From a virus: a DNA stretch of 20,100 bases. Under the pieces are notes generated by a model. The model made no database searches and had not been told where the DNA came from. It saw nothing but the letters and a program-made list of their open reading frames with translations. The translations under genes and the position numbers were made by a program. The stretch is from positions 1-20,100 of IMG/VR virus record IMGVR_UViG_3300035663_000924; one strand, 5' to 3'. Of this stretch, positions 5,388 through 11,471 are shown one piece after another (within the stretch, counting starts at the first letter, position 1; the number at the start of each line of letters is the position of its first letter).

Positions 5388-5445
5388 CAAATATAACAAA
5401 AATAGCTTAGACATAACAAATATAACAAAAATCGCTTAGAAATAA
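5388..5445. repeat. Two tandem 29-bp AT-rich repeats (iteron- or operator-like)
   Basis: CAAATATAACAAAAATAGCT plus TAGACATAA (5388-5416) is followed without gap by a second copy (5417-5445) differing at two positions (ATCGC, AGAAATAA). The flanks are also AT-rich and a degenerate partial third copy may lie at 5366-5387. It sits directly upstream of a short gene and 260 bp before a promoter-RNA region. It contains TTAGACATAA, shared with the gap before the terminase genes. Confidence 0.65.
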
Positions 5446-5456
5446 CAATAAAACGT

Positions 5457-5705
5457 ATGAAAACAGAACCAGAACACATCAGGGCATTTATCGGCACCCG
5501 CAAAATCTGCTACCCATACCACGTCGGCCAATTGCAGGCCGTGCTACGCTATTGCTTGCCCTATGGGGTGATTCCCGGCGTGACGATCACCGACAGGGCG
5601 GCATTCAATGAATGGGTGGAAACGGAATTGGAACGGCTCATTCAAGAGGCTGAAAAGTTTGAACGCGACGAAAACAAACCAATTGACAACGAACCCATGG
5701 TATAA
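5457..5705 (+). CDS. Hypothetical small acidic protein
   Basis: An 82-residue protein, not recognised. The N-terminal half (RAFIGTRKICYPYHVGQLQA, 9-28) looks globular; the C-terminal half (WVETELERLIQEAEKFERDE, 53-72) is a charged helix, possibly coiled coil, followed by a disordered DNEPMV tail. The ATG at 5457 has no Shine-Dalgarno but follows the 29-bp repeats, so it may be regulated through them. The last codons overlap an extended -10 promoter (5698-5706), which includes the TAA stop. Confidence 0.65.
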   Translation: MKTEPEHIRAFIGTRKICYPYHVGQLQAVLRYCLPYGVIPGVTITDRAAFNEWVETELERLIQEAEKFERDENKPIDNEPMV

Positions 5706-5706
5706 T
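5698..5706 (+). promoter_or_regulatory. Perfect extended -10 promoter element (TGGTATAAT)
   Basis: TG-G-TATAAT at 5698-5706 matches the extended -10 consensus exactly and contains the stop codon of the preceding gene. Transcription would start around 5712-5714. A TTGACA at 5683-5688 lies only 12 nt upstream, too close for a normal -35, but extended -10 promoters do not need one. Everything downstream to 6182 is non-coding. Confidence 0.55.
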
Positions 5707-5712
5707 CCCCTC

Positions 5713-5818
5713 GCTAGGTAGCTGTACAAGAGCCTACGGACATTTCATTTTTCCCGCCTGCCGACGGAGGGAATCTTCAGAAAAGCCCCTTGGTACTTGT
5801 ACTGCCAAGGGGTTTTTT
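5713..5818 (+). ncRNA. Candidate ~105-nt structured RNA ending at a strong terminator
   Basis: The predicted RNA begins just after the extended -10 element. It could form TAGG (5715-5718) with CCTA (5733-5736), then TTCCC-G-CC with GG-A-GGGAA (5751-5773, loop TGCCGAC), and ends in a textbook intrinsic terminator at 5786-5818. It contains no start codon with a plausible frame. It could be a trans-acting phage small RNA, or a leader/attenuator for the operon at 6183. I recognise no known RNA family. Confidence 0.5.
5786..5818 (+). terminator. Strong intrinsic terminator
   Basis: CCCCTTGG (5786-5793) pairs perfectly with CCAAGGGG (5805-5812), loop of 11 nt, followed immediately by six T residues (5813-5818). 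This is the best intrinsic terminator in the window. Confidence 0.85.
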
Positions 5819-5957
5819 ACTGCCCTGAAAGTAAGACGTACCGTTAAGGGGACGTATAAGCCATGTTGCACCTTACGCCTGAAGCGGCGACACACTCAGC
5901 TTTGCTAGGACAGCGCGAAAATCCGTTCCCCAACTTTGAAGATTCGAGGGAGGGCGG

Positions 5958-6096
5958 TATGGAACTCCCTCTGGAGGATCATTTGGCAGCTAAGCGCATA
6001 CCGAAGCCCTGATTCTTTTGGGGTAGTGCAAACGGGACTCTCAGACATTGGCCTAACGGCCTATGGAATCTTCTCTGTCGGATATTTGGCAGCTTA
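5958..6096 (+). repeat. Imperfect 35-nt direct repeat inside the non-coding RNA region
   Basis: Copy A (5958-5993) and copy B (6062-6096) share TATGGAA, CTCTG, GGAT and an exact ATTTGGCAGCT (5981-5991 and 6084-6094), at about 104 nt spacing. It suggests two repeated structural modules within one RNA. Confidence 0.6.
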
Positions 6097-6146
6097 ACTA
6101 GCCGCGAATTGCGTAGCGGCGTCAAAACAAGAAACAAAAATGCGGG

Positions 6147-6168
6147 AAACCCCTTAAAGGGGGTTTTT
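6147..6168 (+). terminator. Intrinsic terminator 14 nt before the next gene
   Basis: AAACCCC (6147-6153), loop TTAAAG, GGGGTTT (6160-6166), with the T run continuing to 6168. The following gene starts at 6183, so its mRNA must either read through this terminator or begin in the 14-nt gap. Confidence 0.8.
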
Positions 6169-6182
6169 CGCCTCATCTAAAC

Positions 6183-6413
6183 ATGAATCAAGAAATAACA
6201 CCTCAACAAACAGGCATTGATAATGCCCAAACCGTCTTAATGCCTAAAGAAACAGTCGTTAAGACCAGAATTAGATTGCCTACCAAAAGAGGCTGGGCCG
6301 CAATGAAAGTTGCGGACCTATTCAAGGCTCAAAAGACCTTACGAGAGCTTTGCAGGGACCACGGAGCACCGCTCCACCTAGCAAGACACTACCTCTACCA
6401 AACAAAGAAATGA
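6183..6413 (+). CDS. Hypothetical small basic protein, HTH-like C-terminus
   Basis: A 76-residue protein, not recognised. It has a polar N-terminus (about 25 residues, Gln/Thr-rich), then a basic segment (RIRLPTKRGWAAMKVADLF) and helices (KTLRELCRDHGAPLHLARHY, 51-70) with helix-turn-helix spacing, so DNA binding is possible. It is the first gene after the terminator-bounded RNA region and has no Shine-Dalgarno, with only 14 nt between the T run and ATG; expression is likely controlled by terminator read-through. It starts the replication gene block. Confidence 0.65.
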   Translation: MNQEITPQQTGIDNAQTVLMPKETVVKTRIRLPTKRGWAAMKVADLFKAQKTLRELCRDHGAPLHLARHYLYQTKK

Positions 6414-6420
6414 AAAATCA

Positions 6421-6645
6421 ATGAGAACCTATTATACTGAATGTGAAAACGATTGGTTGAGAGCAGTAATAAGCGGAGAAATATGTTTCAGAAAATGCCC
6501 AACCTGTGACAACGATGGTGTTGAACACCAAGCCTACGATGAAAACGGAAATCCCTGTTCAGCGGATGATGAAACCGCCGAGCGACACACTTGCGAAAAA
6601 TGCAAGGGAGTGGCCTACATCGAATTACCTAATAAAACAAAATGA
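6421..6645 (+). CDS. Small zinc-ribbon-like protein
   Basis: A 74-residue acidic protein with two CxxC knuckles: Cys26-PT-Cys29 (KCPTCDNDG) and Cys58-EK-Cys61 (HTCEKCKGVAYIE), both followed by Gly. This is the usual four-cysteine zinc-binding arrangement of small zinc ribbons, with a DnaJ-type CxxCxG flavour. The target is unknown; such phage proteins may bind nucleic acid or host enzymes. The stop overlaps the next ATG (ATGA), and the ATG at 6421 is 7 nt after the previous stop with no Shine-Dalgarno. Confidence 0.7.
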   Translation: MRTYYTECENDWLRAVISGEICFRKCPTCDNDGVEHQAYDENGNPCSADDETAERHTCEKCKGVAYIELPNKTK

Positions 6646-6878
6646 GCACAGCAAGTATCTGCCTAGACCTAATCTTCCGCCATGCGCCTAGACTTATGCG
6701 CGAGGGTGGGGGACCAATTGAAGAAGACCGGAAAACGAACAAGCTCTCAGCCAAAACGATTTTCGCTATTCTCGAACGCCGAAAAAGCGGAATGCCTATT
6801 AAGCAAATCGGGAAGGAATTGGGCGTAAGTAGGGCCGCAATTCAGGTCCATTGCAAAAGGCACAACGTAAAACCATGA
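6642..6878 (+). CDS. Helix-turn-helix protein, resolvase-type HTH
   Basis: A 78-residue protein. Residues 38-75 (KTIFAILERRKSGMPIKQIG then KELGVSRAAIQVHCKRH) are a clear HTH of the type seen at the C-terminus of resolvases and in sigma-like proteins: a helix with RRKSGMPIKQIG, turn, recognition helix SRAAIQVHCKRH. No catalytic domain is present, so a small DNA-binding regulator is the likeliest role. It is coupled to both neighbours by ATGA overlaps. Confidence 0.75.
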   Translation: MSTASICLDLIFRHAPRLMREGGGPIEEDRKTNKLSAKTIFAILERRKSGMPIKQIGKELGVSRAAIQVHCKRHNVKP

Positions 6879-7165
6879 ACATATCAGAAACGATGGCTTC
6901 CGTCAGATTTTTGATGGGAAAATACTACTTACGATTTGCTAACAACCCCATTGCACAGGGTAAGAGCAGGGAGTTTGCCTCACGGCCTAGAATTGACGCC
7001 AAGAAAGCCCTAGCCGTTGTGCTTGACTGGCGAGGGGGTTTAAGCCGCAAGGATTTATGTAAGATACACAGCCTTTCATTGCCCTCGGTTGATCGGCTGG
7101 TTAAAGCAAACAAGGACAACCACTCACCCACGTTAGATAACATAAGCTACAAAATAAAAAAATGA
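6875..7165 (+). CDS. Small basic HTH-like protein
   Basis: A 96-residue basic protein. The central part (DAKKALAVVLDWRGGLSRKD then LCKIHSLSLPSVDRLVKAN, about 43-81) fits an HTH with Gly-Gly before helix 2. The N-terminal 40 residues are basic and aromatic (FLMGKYYLRFANN). It is probably another DNA-binding protein paired with the upstream HTH gene. The start at 6875 is set by the ATGA overlap with the previous stop, although the frame is open a little further upstream. Confidence 0.65.
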   Translation: MNISETMASVRFLMGKYYLRFANNPIAQGKSREFASRPRIDAKKALAVVLDWRGGLSRKDLCKIHSLSLPSVDRLVKANKDNHSPTLDNISYKIKK

Positions 7166-7449
7166 ACAAAGAAAAACAACGTATCGCCATCGCGGAAGCG
7201 TGTGGAAAATGGCCTGATGGATGGCCTCACTCTTTTATGAATCAGTCCGATAGGCTGCGCCATGTTCCCGACTACCTCAACGACTTGAACGCCATGCACG
7301 AAGCGGAGAATTTAGGTTTTAGAAGCGCGCAACAATGCAGGGATTACGCTGAATACCTAGACGATGGGAATGGCGGTCATTTCGCAACTGCCACCGAACG
7401 TGCCGAGGCTTTCTTGAAAACGATTGGCAAATGGGAGGATGACGAATGA
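7162..7449 (+). CDS. Small phage protein of the RIAIAEACG...PDYLNDLNAMHEAE type
   Basis: A 95-residue protein with two signatures common in tailed-phage accessory proteins: RIAIAEACGKW (7-17) and VPDYLNDLNAMHEAENL (35-51). I believe related domains are described as the phage ABA sandwich domain, but I cannot verify that here. Function is unknown. The C-terminal part (AFLKTIGKWEDDE) is also typical. ATGA overlaps join it to the HTH gene before and the helicase gene after. Confidence 0.8.
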   Translation: MNKEKQRIAIAEACGKWPDGWPHSFMNQSDRLRHVPDYLNDLNAMHEAENLGFRSAQQCRDYAEYLDDGNGGHFATATERAEAFLKTIGKWEDDE

Positions 7450-8705
7450 ACAAAGAAAGCATATTCATAGGGGCTTGCCTAGCCTGCCCTGAACTCATAG
7501 ACGACGGCATAGCACAGGGATTGAACAACGCGGCGTTCGGCCAAGCCCACCGCACCCTCTGGCAGACCCTTGTGGGGCTGCGCTCTAAGGCCCAACTCAC
7601 CGACTGTAACAGTGTTTACCTAGCTTTGGGCGATAAGTGCCCGGCGGATGAGCTATTTGCGGCTGAGAAAGCCTGCCAAAGCTCAGTGACGGGACGTAAG
7701 GCTCTTAAAAGCCTGATATGGGAGGGACAGTTGGCTACGCTCAAGCCTGCCCTTCAGGACACGATTGCTTGCGTTTTACGGGGCGGGAAGGCTGAGGAGG
7801 TGTCAACACTCGTGGAAGGGCTGCAAACCCACTTAAAACCCACAGAATCGGAGGCTCCAAGCCTCACCCAACTCATTACGGAGGTGAAGCTATGGGCCGA
7901 GCAGGAAATTGCGGGCACTAGAGACAACCGCGACCTAGTAACTACCGGCCTGCCTAGCTTCGACAAGCTCTCTAGCCCGATGGAAGCACATGAGTATGTG
8001 GTTGTCGGCGCGAGAACGTCCATTGGCAAGTCCTCGTTTATGAGCCAAATTGCCAGCCACAACCTCAACCGGGGCTTACGGGTGGCCTACTTCACCCTTG
8101 AAACCTCAGCCGGGGCTGTCGTTAAGCAAATCGCGGGACAACGGGCGAAGATAAACCTGCGCCAAATCAACCAAGAGATGAGCGACCGGCAACAGGAGTA
8201 TTTCAAAGCTCTGAAGCGACTAGGCGAGCAACACCTCCGAGTTTTCGACAAGGATATGACTGTTGGCCAAATTGAGAGCCGTTGCCGACTTTTGGCCGCA
8301 AGCTGGAAGCCACAGCTTGTAATCATTGACTACCTCGGTCTAATCAGGGGCACCGATGGGTCTGCTTACGAACGCATGGGGCAACTCTCTAAAGCCATGA
8401 TACCGCTGAGGAAAACTTTGGGCTGCGTGCTAATGGTGGCGGCACAGTTGAACCGCTCCAACGAACGGGAAGATCGTGCGCCAACCCGCTCCGACTTTCG
8501 GGACGCTGGCTCCATTGAGGAAGACGCGCACAGAGTCATTGCCCTTCACCGGCCCAGCAAGAGCCACAGCGGAAACGTCCAAGAACTAGGGCAATCTACC
8601 TATGACTATGAGCTGCTGCAATTGAAGCTCAGGGATGGACCGCTGGCCTATTCTCGCATCAAATACTTCGCTCCCCACACTTGGTTTTATGAAGAAACAA
8701 ATTGA
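7446..8705 (+). CDS. DnaB-type replicative DNA helicase
   Basis: A 419-residue protein, slightly shorter than bacterial DnaB (about 450-470). The N-terminal domain (1-125) is helical, as in DnaB. The RecA-like core has TTGLPSFDKL (166-175), Walker A VVGARTSIGKSS (186-197; canonical DnaB GARPSMGKTA), AYFTLET (214-220), Walker B LVIIDYLGLI (291-300), AAQLNRSNE (332-340, sensor) and DFRDAGSIEEDAHRVIALHR (350-369), the DnaB-family motif leading to the arginine finger. It should form a hexamer that unwinds DNA 5'-3' at the fork using ATP. No separate loader, primase or polymerase is seen in the window. Start and ATGA overlap agree. Confidence 0.95.
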   Translation: MNKESIFIGACLACPELIDDGIAQGLNNAAFGQAHRTLWQTLVGLRSKAQLTDCNSVYLALGDKCPADELFAAEKACQSSVTGRKALKSLIWEGQLATLKPALQDTIACVLRGGKAEEVSTLVEGLQTHLKPTESEAPSLTQLITEVKLWAEQEIAGTRDNRDLVTTGLPSFDKLSSPMEAHEYVVVGARTSIGKSSFMSQIASHNLNRGLRVAYFTLETSAGAVVKQIAGQRAKINLRQINQEMSDRQQEYFKALKRLGEQHLRVFDKDMTVGQIESRCRLLAASWKPQLVIIDYLGLIRGTDGSAYERMGQLSKAMIPLRKTLGCVLMVAAQLNRSNEREDRAPTRSDFRDAGSIEEDAHRVIALHRPSKSHSGNVQELGQSTYDYELLQLKLRDGPLAYSRIKYFAPHTWFYEETN

Positions 8706-8865
8706 TCTTTTCGGCAACGAAATTAGCATAGAAAAGGCTACCGAGAAGCCAGTTGCGAAAGTTGAAGAAAAAAAAGAAGAAATAGCTCGACAGGAGTTAA
8801 TCAATCGTCCCTTCTCGGTGCTCAGGGTAGATAAAAACACAACGTGGATATTCCACGAAACCTAA
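8689..8865 (+). CDS. Small hypothetical protein (MKKQIDLFGNE type)
   Basis: A 58-residue highly charged protein starting at 8689, 17 nt inside the helicase gene in another frame. The N-terminal KKQIDLFGNE is a motif I have seen at the start of short phage proteins; a Lys/Glu-rich linker (EKPVAKVEEKKEEIARQE) and a C-terminal strand (FSVLRVDKNTTWIF) follow. QIDLF also loosely resembles a clamp-binding QxxLF peptide, worth noting because a clamp-like gene is present, but this is inference. No Shine-Dalgarno is visible. Confidence 0.6.
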   Translation: MKKQIDLFGNEISIEKATEKPVAKVEEKKEEIARQELINRPFSVLRVDKNTTWIFHET

Positions 8866-8871
8866 AAACAG

Positions 8872-9141
8872 ATGCATATAAATATAGAAAACACACGCTT
8901 GCTAGGAATCGGGGAGACTGTTCTCCCCACCGACTACTGCCATATCGACGGCGACTTCATGCTCGTTGACCACCCAGAGGTGGGACACATAGTGGATGGC
9001 GACGAGTTCTACGAATATCGTCGCAGCCTTCAGGGTTGCCCTTGGGAAGCCATTTATGCTGAGCTGGGTATCACCAGCCAACAAGCCAAAAATTCCTTTC
9101 GCAGGATTTGCGAAGAGCTCAAGAACCTCAAACATGAATAA
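8872..9141 (+). CDS. Hypothetical small acidic protein with HTH-like C-terminus
   Basis: An 89-residue protein, not recognised. It has an acidic, beta-rich N-terminal half (GETVLPTDYCHIDGDFMLVD) and a C-terminal helical part (PWEAIYAELGITSQQAKNSF, 57-76, then RRICEELKNL) with the spacing of a sigma-like or HTH segment. The ATG at 8872 lies 7 nt after the previous stop without a Shine-Dalgarno. It overlaps the SSB-like gene by 8 nt, so it is probably co-translated with it. Confidence 0.65.
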   Translation: MHINIENTRLLGIGETVLPTDYCHIDGDFMLVDHPEVGHIVDGDEFYEYRRSLQGCPWEAIYAELGITSQQAKNSFRRICEELKNLKHE

Positions 9142-9697
9142 GACACTCCAAGACCTCGTAAACTCGGCACCGGGAACTTTCTTTTCCGGCACCTTCCAAG
9201 CAAATGTGAGCGGTTGCAAAGCCGTGAGCACCAAAACCGGCAAGACTTTCTACAAAGCCACCCTGACGGGTGATGGCGTAGAAGTCTCCGCCACCTCGTT
9301 CTCCCGCGATCTTAGCCCGCTGGAAGGAAAGCTCGTTAAATTTGGCGGCATGGGCATCAAGCGCGGTGACGACTATCAGGGCAAGGGTCAAGTGGTGTTG
9401 GGCGATAAGTCCATCATCAGTCCAGTGGGCGAGGCAATCCCTACTATGCCAGCTCCCCTCCCAGCCTTTGCAGGCATTCCAACCCCATCGGCGGCTTCTA
9501 CCCGCATTGAGGGGGTAACGGTAGGGATGGCGATTAACAAGGCTGTGGACATTCTCATTCCTAGCGGCGTCCATATTGACGAGAACTCAGTTTGGCAAAC
9601 CGCCTCCATGCTCATCCGCGTGGCTCAGAAGCTCCAATCTGGCAACCTAGCGACACCAGAACCCAGCAACGAACCCTCCGAAGAACAGCCCTACTAA
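9134..9697 (+). CDS. OB-fold single-stranded DNA-binding-like protein
   Basis: A 187-residue protein. Residues 14-95 give the strand pattern of an OB fold: GTFFSGTFQANVSGCKAVST (14-33), GKTFYKATLTGD, VEVSATSF, KLVKFGGMGIKRGDDYQGKG and QVVLGD. A Pro/Ala linker (100-122), an amphipathic helical part (126-172) and an acidic tail (PEPSNEPSEEQPY) follow. Bacterial and phage SSBs commonly carry a flexible acidic C-terminus that recruits partners, usually ending in an aromatic residue; here it ends in Tyr. It would coat ssDNA at the fork made by the upstream helicase. The start at 9134 is chosen because it is the ATG just inside the preceding gene's end (8-nt overlap); an earlier in-frame start would overlap by about 145 nt. 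Confidence 0.55.
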   Translation: MNKTLQDLVNSAPGTFFSGTFQANVSGCKAVSTKTGKTFYKATLTGDGVEVSATSFSRDLSPLEGKLVKFGGMGIKRGDDYQGKGQVVLGDKSIISPVGEAIPTMPAPLPAFAGIPTPSAASTRIEGVTVGMAINKAVDILIPSGVHIDENSVWQTASMLIRVAQKLQSGNLATPEPSNEPSEEQPY

Positions 9698-9700
9698 CTT

Positions 9701-9766
9701 CTCGGCGGTACCGAGCATAAACCCAACCCTCCGAGCCCGACCGTGGGCGTGCGAAAATACGCGGTC
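9701..9766 (+). promoter_or_regulatory. Two hairpins in the gap after the SSB-like gene
   Basis: CTCGG (9701-9705) pairs with CCGAG (9711-9715). GACCG-(TGGG)-CGT (9739-9750) pairs with ACG-CGGTC (9759-9766) across loop GCGAAAAT. No T run follows, so these look like mRNA processing or translation-control hairpins. Confidence 0.35.
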
Positions 9767-9778
9767 ACTTAAATAAAC

Positions 9779-9955
9779 ATGAACAAAAACGACTATCTAA
9801 TGGCCCACTCTCTAGGCAGACTCTTGGGAGCCTGCGAGTTTGTAGGGCTTTACGGCAAGGAACAGGGGGTCGATGTGCTCCATGAGCAGTTGCAAAAACT
9901 TGCGGCTCTCAGCAAAGAAATCTCAGCAGAACTAAATAAAAACAAAACACCATGA
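9779..9955 (+). CDS. Small helical hypothetical protein (58 aa)
   Basis: A 58-residue frame from ATG 9779 to TGA 9953-9955. It is predicted helical: an N-terminal amphipathic segment (YLMAHSLGRLLGACEFVGLY, 6-25) and a C-terminal charged helix (VLHEQLQKLAALSKEISAEL, 33-52), probably coiled coil. The stop overlaps the next start by ATGA, strong support for a real gene. No homologue recognised; its position between SSB-like and nuclease genes suggests a replication or recombination accessory. Confidence 0.65.
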   Translation: MNKNDYLMAHSLGRLLGACEFVGLYGKEQGVDVLHEQLQKLAALSKEISAELNKNKTP

Positions 9956-10770
9956 GCACGGAATCTGGACACTGGTATTCACTCGACGGAAAAGCCTGCC
10001 ACACGCAGGCCACAAAGAAAGGGGCTAAGAACCCCACGAGACCCACCAACCTGAAGGACGCACGGGAGCAGAAGCTACTGCCTAGCGTTACAGCCTACAC
10101 GAAGATGCTCGCCTCTCCCGGCCTAGAACGCTGGAAGATGAGCAAGGTGGCGGAAACCTGCTTCGCCTCTCCTCCTCACCCCGGCGAGGAAATGGGGGAC
10201 TACGTTAGGAATATGCTGGAGAAGAGTAAGCAAGACGGGATGGGAGCAGCCGATCTTGGCACCACCATTCACGCGGCTATTGAGGGCAAACTAAAGGGCC
10301 AAGAATACTTCGACCATGAGGTGGCCCTGTCCGAGGAGCGTAGTTGTATGCTGTCCGAGCTAGTAGAACCAGCCTTCGCCAAGCTGGAAAGCCTGAGCAT
10401 TAAAGTAGTCAAGGCTGAGACCGTTCTCGTAAACGCTACGCAAGGCTACGCAGGGACTACCGACGTAGTGTTTGAGAGTCCCTACGGGAAAGGAATCCTC
10501 GACTGGAAGAGCAAGCGGACGAAGCCGGAAGAACCCATCTTCCCCGGTGAAACCCACCCCATGCAACTTGCGGCCTACTACATCGCGCACTACCAAGACT
10601 TGTTCTTCACCGACGCCCTCTGCATGAACATCTACATCTCTACGACCGAACCGGGACGCATTGACGTAGTGAAGTATGACGGGGCGCAACTTGTGGAGTC
10701 ATACAAAGACTTCCTCTGTCTCACACGACTATGGAGACGCCAGAACAACTACGACCCGCGAGTAGCGTAA
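9952..10770 (+). CDS. RecB/Cas4-like PD-(D/E)XK nuclease
   Basis: A 272-residue protein with the ordered motifs of phage RecB-type nucleases: GTTIHAAIEG (103-112, motif I His107), KAETVLVN (154-161, Glu156), GYAGTTDVVFE (165-175, Asp171), GILDWKSKRTKP (181-192, the D-x-K catalytic pair Asp184/Lys186) and MQLAAYYIA (204-212, motif with Gln205). In this family the enzymes degrade or resect DNA for recombination, repair or concatemer processing with a divalent metal. It lacks the four-cysteine Fe-S cluster of Cas4: no C-terminal Cys triad is seen. Coupled to the preceding small gene by ATGA; its end overlaps the HNH gene by 40 nt. Confidence 0.85.
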   Translation: MSTESGHWYSLDGKACHTQATKKGAKNPTRPTNLKDAREQKLLPSVTAYTKMLASPGLERWKMSKVAETCFASPPHPGEEMGDYVRNMLEKSKQDGMGAADLGTTIHAAIEGKLKGQEYFDHEVALSEERSCMLSELVEPAFAKLESLSIKVVKAETVLVNATQGYAGTTDVVFESPYGKGILDWKSKRTKPEEPIFPGETHPMQLAAYYIAHYQDLFFTDALCMNIYISTTEPGRIDVVKYDGAQLVESYKDFLCLTRLWRRQNNYDPRVA

Positions 10771-11048
10771 ACTACTTCTTGCCGAAGAAGAAGAAGAGCT
10801 TGGGGCTGAAACGAGTAAGCTCCAAGCAATCGGCAAGGAACAAGGAATACACCAAACTGAGGCGCATATTTCTGAAGGAATCGCCCTTTTGCGCCATCTG
10901 CAACCAACCAGCCACGGACATTCATCACAAGGAAGGCCGAGGCTCCAAGACTAACGACACAACGACATGGCTGCAAACCTGTCGTTCCTGCCACATCAAC
11001 ATTCACTACCACCCTAGCTGGGCTAGGGAACAAGGCTACCTACTATGA
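10731..11048 (+). CDS. HNH endonuclease-like protein with two zinc knuckles
   Basis: A 105-residue protein. The basic N-terminal arm (KKKKSLGLKRVSSKQSARNK, 19-38) is followed by FLKESPFCAICNQPATDIHH (47-66) with Cys54/Cys57 and the HH pair, a WLQTC segment, and CRSCHINIHYHPSWARE (84-100) with Cys84/Cys87/His88 and the closing His92. This matches a common small phage HNH family encoded beside recombination genes, often likened to lambda NinG-type proteins. Likely a structure- or site-specific DNA nicking enzyme. The ATG at 10731 gives a 40-nt overlap with the upstream nuclease gene; no better downstream ATG exists before the domain. Confidence 0.8.
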   Translation: METPEQLRPASSVNYFLPKKKKSLGLKRVSSKQSARNKEYTKLRRIFLKESPFCAICNQPATDIHHKEGRGSKTNDTTTWLQTCRSCHINIHYHPSWAREQGYLL

Positions 11049-11224
11049 AACCAAAAATTGACCAACTAATCAACCACATGCTCGGGGACTGCATCCATTC
11101 GGAGAACCCCACCGATCTTTACAACGCCCTAGTAAGGCTGGAGAAAGGCTCCGTTGCCCTCCTCAACATTGCCCGCATTCACGAACTGGAACACTACATT
11201 CCGGACAACGGCCATGAAGTGTGA
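11045..11224 (+). CDS. Small hypothetical protein (59 aa)
   Basis: A 59-residue frame starting with an ATGA overlap on the HNH stop and ending at TGA 11222-11224, 11 nt inside the next gene. It is mostly helical (LINHMLGDCIHSENPTDLYN then ALVRLEKGSVALLNIARIHE), slightly acidic and His-rich. Not recognised. The coupling at its start is the main evidence. Confidence 0.6.
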   Translation: MKPKIDQLINHMLGDCIHSENPTDLYNALVRLEKGSVALLNIARIHELEHYIPDNGHEV

Positions 11225-11471
11225 ACTGATTGGACGCTCGCAGATAGAATGCGAATCCGCCGACCGGGACGTAAAATACACCATTGAGCTAGACGAGAAT
11301 GTTCCAAACGGAGCTTGTAATTGCGCCGACTTTATGACTCGCTGCCAGAAGGAATGGGACCGGACAAAGAAAGTAGTGGAATACGGCAACCCTCAACGAA
11401 CCAGATGCAAACACATAAACGCAGCAGTAATGTTCTTAGGTAACACAGTGATAGCTAGTTTTAACAAATGA
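11214..11471 (+). CDS. SWIM-type zinc-finger protein
   Basis: An 85-residue protein. After a beta-rich N-terminus (KCELIGRSQIECESADRDVK YTIEL) comes ACNCADF (Cys35-x-Cys37) and, 27 residues later, RCKHINAA (Cys65-x-His67): the CxC...CxH pattern of SWIM zinc fingers, which bind nucleic acid or protein and occur in recombination-linked proteins. The spacing is at the long end of the SWIM range. The start at 11214 (ATGAAGTGTGAA) is preferred because it overlaps the previous gene by only 11 nt; the stop overlaps the next ATG. Confidence 0.65.
   Translation: MKCELIGRSQIECESADRDVKYTIELDENVPNGACNCADFMTRCQKEWDRTKKVVEYGNPQRTRCKHINAAVMFLGNTVIASFNK

Larger units (their letters stand above)
5819..6172 (+). 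ncRNA. Candidate ~350-nt structured non-coding RNA or antitermination leader
   Basis: No credible coding frame. Successive pairings are visible: GTAAG (5831-5835) with CTTAC (5872-5876), enclosing an ACGT/ACGT hairpin (about 5836-5855); CGCC/GGCG (about 5877-5889); GAGGGAG (5945-5951) with CTCCCTC (5965-5971), extendable by GATTC/GGATC; GCGC-TACC (5994-6002, one bulge) with GGTAGTGC (6022-6029); GCCGC (6101-6105) with GCGGC (6115-6119); then an intrinsic terminator. A 35-nt imperfect direct repeat sits inside (5958-5993 and 6062-6096). I see no promoter between the two terminators, so it may belong to one transcript starting near 5713 that reads through the first terminator. Role unknown. Confidence 0.5.

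Noticed and set aside
5388-5445. CRISPR array
   Set aside because: The two 29-bp repeats are directly adjacent with no spacers and no cas genes are nearby.
5683-5706. TTGACA plus TATAAT as a classic sigma70 promoter
   Set aside because: The spacer is only 12 nt; I keep the extended -10 reading instead.
5819-6172. Assignment to a named large phage RNA such as GOLLD or ROOL
   Set aside because: The size is too small and I could not match any conserved element by eye.
5979-6176. Minus-strand frame within the RNA region
   Set aside because: Antisense to structured, terminator-containing sequence; no ribosome site, not protein-like.
9952-10770. Cas4 of a CRISPR system
   Set aside because: No four-cysteine Fe-S signature and no CRISPR elements; generic phage RecB-type nuclease is enough.
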